Translations under genes and position numbers: made by a program
In this document: one piece after another, positions 6,776-11,065 of the stretch
Layout of the letters: every line of letters begins with the position of its first letter
Position numbering within the stretch: the stretch's first letter is position 1
Assembly (NCBI GenBank): GCA_047619485.1
Contig: JBLHKE010000199.1
Coordinates: forward strand, 1 to 11,065
Source: JBLHKE01 sp047619485
Lineage (GTDB): Bacteria; Verrucomicrobiota; Verrucomicrobiia; Verrucomicrobiales; DEV007
Length of the DNA: 11,065 nt
Direction of reading: 5' to 3'
The notes under the pieces: model-generated
The model's input: the letters and a program-made list of their open reading frames with translations, nothing else
The model's database searches: none
What the model was told of the DNA's origin: nothing

Positions 6776-7534
6776 CTACTGGGTCTCGCTCTGAGGCCCC
6801 ATTGATTTGGTCGTCTCTTCGCCGCCGTCGTCGTCGGATGATCCGCCTTCAGATTCGATAGGGAGACCTTCGGCTGCCGCAAAGTCTGCGAGCGCGAGAT
6901 CTTCAAGCGCGTCCTGTTCGACCGCCATCGCGGTGATCTCCGAGGTGTCGAGGCTATCCTTGGCGACGCGAGCCCGCCCGGCAGCTTCAGTGCGCTCCTC
7001 TTCGATAATGCCCTCGAGACGGCTGAGAGTGTCGCCACTGCCACCGATCTCGTTGATCATGCCAGACGCCATCTCGTTGAGGTCGGCCATCGCCTTCTTG
7101 ACCTTAACGTCATTGATACCGCGGGTGATTTCTTCAATCTTCTTGCGAGCCTCCTTAACAGAGACATCGCGCGCGCTGAGCAGCTCTTTGTAAGTGCTCT
7201 CAGCCTCTTTCGCTTGGGCACGATTCTCTTCCAGTTCGGCGCGAACGGTCTGCAGACGCAGCGCATACTGCCCGGCCAATTTCTTGTTGCCAGCCTTGAG
7301 GTTCGCCGCGGTCTTCGCACGCAATTCAGCTTCGAGTTTCTCTTCCTTCCTCACCTGCATGACCAAGCGCTCGCAGAGACCCGCGTGGGTCGCCAGTCCC
7401 TTATTGAATTTCGCGATCTGCCCGCGCAGGTTTTCCTTCTCAACCTCGAGGAGTGCCTCCGGGTTCTTTTTTTCAAGGCCGCCGACGAAGAGGCCAAAGA
7501 AGCCACGAATTAAATTTCCTAAACGTTTGAACAT
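6776..7534 (-). CDS. PspA/IM30 (ESCRT-III-related) family protein
   Basis: A 252-residue protein with the usual PspA layout. Residues 1-20 (MFKRLGNLIRGFFGLFVGGL) are an amphipathic membrane-binding helix. Residues 27-190 are a long, highly charged coiled coil (ALLEVEKENLRGQIAKFNKG, KKLAGQYALRLQTVRAELEE, MASGMINEIGGSGDTLSRLE). Residues 205-222 form a short hydrophobic helix, and the tail is acidic (SSDDDGGEETT). PspA proteins polymerise on stressed inner membranes to repair or remodel them, and are structural relatives of ESCRT-III. I chose the ATG at 7532-7534: the frame stays open further upstream to 7780, but that part is Arg/Ala-rich antisense of a plus-strand gene and would bury the amphipathic helix. 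The AAA+ ATPase gene lies 651 bases away on the same strand, a possible partner. It is divergent from the small gene and glycosylase operon. Confidence 0.85.
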   Translation of the reverse strand: MFKRLGNLIRGFFGLFVGGLEKKNPEALLEVEKENLRGQIAKFNKGLATHAGLCERLVMQVRKEEKLEAELRAKTAANLKAGNKKLAGQYALRLQTVRAELEENRAQAKEAESTYKELLSARDVSVKEARKKIEEITRGINDVKVKKAMADLNEMASGMINEIGGSGDTLSRLEGIIEEERTEAAGRARVAKDSLDTSEITAMAVEQDALEDLALADFAAAEGLPIESEGGSSDDDGGEETTKSMGPQSETQ

Positions 7535-7647
7535 GGGACTGAATTTTCTAGTTTGATTGCTATCGACCCCACATGATGTGTTGGGATAGTGGTCAGTATG
7601 TATATCAGATAGATCTCCTTTACACACAAGCCAATAATCAGCCGATC
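7535..7647. promoter_or_regulatory. Divergent intergenic region between pspA-like gene and the glycosylase operon
   Basis: These 113 bases are clearly more AT-rich than the flanking genes and must hold the promoters for both directions. CACAT-G-ATGTG at 7570-7580 is a perfect palindrome and a candidate operator. TATATC (7601-7606) is a possible plus-strand -10 element, but no convincing -35 element lies at the right distance. I find no sigma-54 motif of the kind that drives enteric pspA. Confidence 0.35.
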
Positions 7648-7806
7648 GTGCCCAATCCGCCCTTCCAGACCGACGACGCCCTGCCGCAACGTCACCTCGC
7701 CCCGCTCGACTGGAGCGAGTTGCGCCGCGAGCGAGCCCGCGGAGCCACGCAGATGCGGCCACCGATCGCATTGACCTCAAATTACAAACAGCCAGCCAAC
7801 CCGTGA
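7648..7806 (+). CDS. Probable small protein, overlapping the glycosylase start
   Basis: A 52-residue open frame starting at GTG 7648 and ending in a TGA that overlaps the glycosylase GTG start as GTGA, the arrangement typical of translationally coupled operon genes. Codon use supports coding: about 78 per cent of third positions are G or C, as in the neighbouring genes. The frame stays open to an ATG at 7573 (77 residues), but that extra part is AT-rich and lacks the codon bias, so I prefer the GTG. The protein is hydrophilic, with an acidic/basic middle (LDWSELRRERARGATQ) and a Pro-rich end (MRPPIALTSNYKQPANP). There is no signal peptide, membrane segment or known motif, and I do not recognise it. 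The antisense reading looks like a shadow. It could be a non-functional upstream leader instead. Confidence 0.5.
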   Translation: MPNPPFQTDDALPQRHLAPLDWSELRRERARGATQMRPPIALTSNYKQPANP

Positions 7807-8711
7807 GCGAAACGACCCAGAACCCGATCCAAGCCCTGCACGCCCTCGAGAAGCACCTCAGCGAGCAGACCGAGCATGGCGTCGAACGCGCCTACATCTC
7901 CCCGACCGCGCTCGCCGACCTCAACTCGCTCCGAGCCGCCGTCCAAGCCGCCGCCCCCAAACGGGCTCCTGCACCTCAACCTCCTGCACCCGTGCCGGCT
8001 CCGGCTCCAGTCGAGCCAAGTCCTGCGGCCATTCGTAAAATCGAGCAAACACCGCCTCTTCCCGAACCGCCAAATACCCCAGGCTCCGACGAAAAACGTC
8101 TCCAGCTACGCGAGATCGCTATCCGCGCCAAGCGATGTGAGCAGACTCGCTCGCTAGGAACCTTGCGCAGCGATTTCGTCTTCGCCAACGGCAACCCCGA
8201 CGCGGATCTGATGTTCATCGGCGAGGCCCCAGGCATGGAGGAGGAAAAAAAGCACCGCCCCTTCGTCGGCCCCGCCGGCCAACTGCTCGACAAAATCGTC
8301 AAAGTGATGGGCTTCGAACGCGACGAAGTCTACCTTTCTAACATTGTTAAATTTCGTCCATCGACGGGCGCTCCCAACCAGGGGACCCGCAACCGCAAGC
8401 CGACTGCCGAGGAGATGGCGACCTCCGTCAAATACGTCCTAGAGGAGATCGCGGTCGTCCAGCCGAAAGTGATTGTGGCTCTCGGTGGAACCACCATGGA
8501 AGGACTGCTCGGACTCGAGGGCAACCTCGATAGCCACCGTTCGAAGTTTCACACCCTGCGCAACATCCCAGTCATGATCACCCACCACCCGTCCCACCTG
8601 CTGCGCAGTGGGGAGAAAATCGAGAAGCGCAAAGTCTGGGAGGATCTTCTGCTCGTCATGGAGCGACTCGGCTTGCCAATCTCGGCAAATCAGCGCAGTT
8701 TCTTTCTGTAA
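7803..8711 (+). CDS. Uracil-DNA glycosylase, family-4-like, lacking most cluster cysteines
   Basis: A 302-residue base-excision repair enzyme expected to remove uracil (and perhaps other deaminated bases) from DNA. Residues 1-50 are a helical extension, 51-92 a Pro/Ala-rich linker, and 100-295 the glycosylase domain. It has motif GEAPG (140-144), PFVGPAGQLLD (153-163), LSNIVKFRP (178-186), PKVIVALGGTT, and the second active-site motif HHPSHLLR (261-268). These fit family 4 best. Family 4 normally holds a 4Fe-4S cluster on four cysteines; here only C112 remains and it is the single cysteine of the whole protein. The places of the others are T115, F184 (KFRP for the usual KCRP) and S208. The start is GTG 7803, overlapping the upstream small gene. 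The next gene begins two bases after its stop, so it is probably co-transcribed with sugar-acid genes. Family 5 or a UDGX-like enzyme is less likely. Confidence 0.88.
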   Translation: MSETTQNPIQALHALEKHLSEQTEHGVERAYISPTALADLNSLRAAVQAAAPKRAPAPQPPAPVPAPAPVEPSPAAIRKIEQTPPLPEPPNTPGSDEKRLQLREIAIRAKRCEQTRSLGTLRSDFVFANGNPDADLMFIGEAPGMEEEKKHRPFVGPAGQLLDKIVKVMGFERDEVYLSNIVKFRPSTGAPNQGTRNRKPTAEEMATSVKYVLEEIAVVQPKVIVALGGTTMEGLLGLEGNLDSHRSKFHTLRNIPVMITHHPSHLLRSGEKIEKRKVWEDLLLVMERLGLPISANQRSFFL

Positions 8712-8713
8712 CA

Positions 8714-9691
8714 ATGGACGCTATCCAATTCACCGCCAAGTGCGAGGCGCGCCTAGTCGACGTCGATGAAGTGCAGTCGCCAGCCGCCAACCAGGCCATC
8801 GTACGCACTCACCGCATGGGGATCTGCGGCACAGACATCTCGGCGTTCCACGGTAAATTCCCATTTTTCCAATTCCCGCGTATCCCGGGACACGAGTTGG
8901 GGGTCGAAGTCGTCGCCGTGGGAGAACAGGTCGACAACGTGATGCCAGGCGACCGCTGTGCTCTCGAACCCTACTTCAACGATCCCGAGTCCCCGACTTC
9001 TAAACGCGGCCTGACCAATTGTTGCACCGAGCTCCAAGTCTTCGGTGTCCACTGCGACGGCGGACTCCGCAACGGGACTTACTCCGTCCCAGCCCACAAA
9101 CTCCACCCCGGCAACGATCTGGGTTTCGATCAACTCGCGCTCGTCGAGCCGCTCGCGATCGGTTACCACGCGGTGCAACGCGGCGCGCCCCGTCCGGGCG
9201 AGAACGTGCTGGTGATCGGCGCCGGACCGATCGGGCTCGCTTGCCTAGAGTTTCTCAAACTGCACGACGTGAAGCTTCAGGTGATGGATCTGGATCCAGC
9301 CAGGCTGAATTTCTGCCGCGAACGCTTCGAGATTTCCGCTGACGATCCACCCGCCGACCTGATCATCGACGCGACCGGAAGTGCGCACTCGATGTCGACC
9401 TGCCTCGAACATGCCAACTTCGGCGGGCGCATCGTTTACGTCGGTGTCACTCAGGATGAGGTCCACTTTGCGCACGCACCGATCTTCCACCGCCGCGAAC
9501 TTACTCTCATCGCCTCGCGCAACGCGCTGAGCGCGGACTTCCCTAACATCATTCAAATTCTGAGCGATGGCAGCATCGACCTCGCTCCGTGGATGACCCA
9601 CCGGATTTCCCTCCAAGAGGTCCCGGAGCGTTTCGCCGAGGTCACCCACCCTGATTCTGGCGTGATCAAAGCCATGATTGAGATCCAATAG
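8714..9691 (+). CDS. Zinc-type MDR dehydrogenase, L-galactonate 5-dehydrogenase-like
   Basis: A 325-residue medium-chain dehydrogenase. The catalytic zinc ligands are present: C38 in GICGTD, H60-E61 in PGHE, and E145 in VEP. The Rossmann motif is VIGAGPIG (167-174), with D192 at the end of the second strand, favouring NAD over NADP. Overall it resembles E. coli LgoD (YjjN), which oxidises L-galactonate to D-tagaturonate: the shared features include PFF-PR-GHE, TNCC-VGVH-DGG, IDATGSAHSM and the ending FHRRELTLIASRNA. The structural-zinc lobe has lost three of its four cysteines (D90, S93 and S96; C104 remains), without gaps. About 15 residues are missing near 205-215 compared with LgoD. The epimerase for tagaturonate follows one base later, which supports this substrate. 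Other polyols or sugar acids remain possible. Confidence 0.8.
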   Translation: MDAIQFTAKCEARLVDVDEVQSPAANQAIVRTHRMGICGTDISAFHGKFPFFQFPRIPGHELGVEVVAVGEQVDNVMPGDRCALEPYFNDPESPTSKRGLTNCCTELQVFGVHCDGGLRNGTYSVPAHKLHPGNDLGFDQLALVEPLAIGYHAVQRGAPRPGENVLVIGAGPIGLACLEFLKLHDVKLQVMDLDPARLNFCRERFEISADDPPADLIIDATGSAHSMSTCLEHANFGGRIVYVGVTQDEVHFAHAPIFHRRELTLIASRNALSADFPNIIQILSDGSIDLAPWMTHRISLQEVPERFAEVTHPDSGVIKAMIEIQ

Positions 9692-9692
9692 C

Positions 9693-10916
9693 ATGAGGCC
9701 CGTCCCCAAATTCACTTTCGGAGTCGGTGATCGCTTCGGCCAGAGCGCAGCAGCCCAACTCAAGGCCTTCATCCGCGCGCAGGCAGAGGGCATCGAACTC
9801 GTACCGGTGTGGAACAAATCGAACCGCGAGCACCTGATCGTCGGCACCGACCCTGCCGCCACGCGCGCCGCTGCTGACCAGGCCGTCGCTGATCTGAATT
9901 GGGAAGGCGACTACCTGCTAGACGCCGATCACATCAACTTGGAGACGGTCGATCGCTACCTCCCCCACTGCGACTTTTTCACCCTCGATGTCGCAGACGC
10001 GATCGGCCAAGCGGCCTCGCCAGATGACATTAGTCGTTTCGTCGAGCGCCACCCAGAATTGATCGGCCAGTTCGATATCACCCGCGATCACGTCGAGCAG
10101 ACGGCGCAACAATTCCTTTTCGCCACTCAGCAGGCCGGAAAGATCTACCGGCACATCCTCGAGCAGAAGGGCGGTAGCGACGACTTTGTCACCGAGGTTT
10201 CGATGGACGAGACCGACACCCCACAGTCGCCCGCCGAGATGTTGATCATTCTGGCCGCGCTCGCTGACGAAGATGTCCCAGTCCAGACCATCGCGCCGAA
10301 GTTCACCGGTCGATTCAACAAAGGCGTCGACTACCAAGGAGACCTGGCACAGTTCGAAAAGGAGTTCGAGGCCGATCTTGAGGCGATCGCCTGCGCGATC
10401 GAAACTTACGGCTTACCGGAGACACTAAAACTGTCCGTCCACTCCGGTTCCGACAAGTTTTCCATCTACCCGATCATCCGACGTGCGCTGAAAAAAAGCG
10501 GCGCAGGCATCCATATCAAAACCGCAGGCACGCACTGGCTCGAAGAGATCATCGGCCTCGCGGAATCGGACGGAAGTGGCTTGGAACTCGCCAAACAGAT
10601 CTACGCGCGAGCGCTAGAAAAACGCGAAGCACTGTGCGAGCCCTACGCCACCGTGATCGACATCGATCCACACCAACTCCCGTCCGCCGACGAGGTCGCA
10701 GCGTGGAGCGCAGTTCAATTCACCGCAGCCCTTCGCCACGATCAGAGTAATCCTGGCTACAATCCGCACCTCCGGCAATTGCTGCACGTCGGTTTCAAGA
10801 TCGCCGCGCAGCTAGGCGAGACCTACCTCACCGCGCTCAAAGATAACGCAGCCGAAGTCGAAAAGTGCGTTGGTGAGAACCTCTACGACCGCCACATCGC
10901 GCCGCTGTTTTTGTAG
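9693..10916 (+). CDS. uxaE: Tagaturonate/fructuronate epimerase
   Basis: A 407-residue member of the UxaE family, which interconverts D-tagaturonate and D-fructuronate in hexuronate catabolism. Conserved blocks known from Thermotoga UxaE are clear: FGVGDRFGQ (9-17), LDADHIN (76-82), VSMDETDTPQSP (169-180), PKFTGRFNKGVDYQGDLAQF (202-221), LSVHSGSDKFSIYP (247-260), IHIKTAGTHWLEE (273-285) and RQLLHVGF (361-368). The His, Asp and Glu residues in these blocks are the likely metal and catalytic site. The protein begins at the first block and so seems to lack the roughly 90-residue N-terminal part of the Thermotoga protein. The ATG at 9693 lies one base after the dehydrogenase stop; a TTG at 9678 would overlap that gene and is less likely. 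Coupled translation with the dehydrogenase is likely, and the two give consecutive steps. Confidence 0.9.
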   Translation: MRPVPKFTFGVGDRFGQSAAAQLKAFIRAQAEGIELVPVWNKSNREHLIVGTDPAATRAAADQAVADLNWEGDYLLDADHINLETVDRYLPHCDFFTLDVADAIGQAASPDDISRFVERHPELIGQFDITRDHVEQTAQQFLFATQQAGKIYRHILEQKGGSDDFVTEVSMDETDTPQSPAEMLIILAALADEDVPVQTIAPKFTGRFNKGVDYQGDLAQFEKEFEADLEAIACAIETYGLPETLKLSVHSGSDKFSIYPIIRRALKKSGAGIHIKTAGTHWLEEIIGLAESDGSGLELAKQIYARALEKREALCEPYATVIDIDPHQLPSADEVAAWSAVQFTAALRHDQSNPGYNPHLRQLLHVGFKIAAQLGETYLTALKDNAAEVEKCVGENLYDRHIAPLFL

Positions 10917-10956
10917 CCCTCGATCGGACCGAAGCTGGAGAGACTGTCGGGAAATC

Positions 10957-10975
10957 CCATCGCCGCAGGCGATGG
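10957..10975 (+). terminator. Hairpin after the uxaE operon
   Basis: CCATCGCC-GCA-GGCGATGG is a perfect eight-base-pair, GC-rich stem with a three-base loop, about 40 bases beyond the uxaE stop. No T-run follows, so it may slow polymerase or protect the 3' end rather than terminate alone. It abuts the nested inverted repeat at 10976. Confidence 0.45.
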
Positions 10976-11060
10976 CGTAACTTCGATTTCAAAATCGAAG
11001 AGCAGTGCCCAAGCATGAAGTCCGAGCACGATGGGCTTCGATTTTGAAATCGAAGTTACG
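10976..11060. repeat. Nested inverted repeat, copy 2 of the dispersed palindrome
   Basis: Two perfect 25-base arms (10976-11000 and 11036-11060) are inverted around a 35-base centre. Each arm is itself a hairpin: CTTCGATTT-CA-AAATCGAAG (10981-11000) and its complement (11036-11055). The region can fold as one long stem or as two small hairpins. The left arm plus the following CAGTGCC and AAGC match the copy at 2677-2714. This looks like a REP/BIME-type element placed after an operon end. The window ends five bases later, so neighbouring copies may exist. Confidence 0.75.
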
Positions 11061-11065
11061 GCTGA

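Noticed and set aside
7535..7780. N-terminal extension of the PspA-like protein
   Set aside because: The extra 82 residues are Arg/Ala-rich antisense of the small plus-strand gene and would precede the amphipathic helix that normally starts PspA.
9678..9692. TTG start for uxaE
   Set aside because: It would overlap the dehydrogenase and adds five unconserved residues; the ATG at 9693 directly follows the stop codon.
9245..9862. A 205-codon minus-strand frame across the dehydrogenase/uxaE junction
   Set aside because: Antisense to two well-supported genes and without any domain pattern.

Overview
The window looks like chromosomal DNA from a moderately GC-rich member of the Verrucomicrobiota or a near relative in the PVC group. 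The evidence is indirect: almost no Shine-Dalgarno sequences, a large secreted TPR protein with duplicated beta modules, a cysteine-poor family-4-like uracil-DNA glycosylase, a hexuronate pathway, and palindromic intergenic repeats. The phylum call comes from recognising protein styles, not from a marker gene. I see no rRNA, tRNA, CRISPR array, insertion sequence or prophage gene.

Layout. Bases 17-385 (minus) encode a small four-helix-bundle protein of the 23S rRNA intervening-sequence family. A short AACGTT-rich repeat separates it from a divergent 723-residue exported TPR protein (490-2661, plus). A 314-base intergenic stretch (2662-2975) carries one copy of a dispersed palindromic repeat and a terminator for the next genes. 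On the minus strand follow nth (endonuclease III, 2976-3629), a 3D-domain lipoprotein (3660-4262) with a promoter upstream, and a two-module AAA+ ATPase (4457-6124). A pyridoxamine-phosphate-oxidase-like flavoprotein (6209-6751, plus) is divergent from the ATPase and convergent with a PspA/IM30 protein (6776-7534, minus). From about 7648 to 10916 a tight plus-strand operon runs: a probable 52-residue small protein, a uracil-DNA glycosylase, an L-galactonate-dehydrogenase-like MDR enzyme and a UxaE tagaturonate epimerase. The window ends in a hairpin and a nested inverted repeat related to the repeat at 2677.

How the genes may work together. The MDR enzyme and UxaE make a plausible two-step route L-galactonate -> D-tagaturonate -> D-fructuronate, of the kind used to catabolise galacturonate or L-galactose from plant and algal polysaccharides. 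PspA (an ESCRT-III relative) and the classical AAA+ ATPase are close neighbours on the same strand, interrupted by one gene, and could form a membrane-remodelling pair. nth and the glycosylase are base-excision repair enzymes.

The most notable observations are cysteine changes. The glycosylase has lost three of the four iron-sulphur cysteines expected in family 4, the dehydrogenase has lost three of four structural-zinc cysteines in an otherwise gap-free alignment, and Nth has unusual cluster spacing. Family comparisons come from memory of the families, not from database searches.
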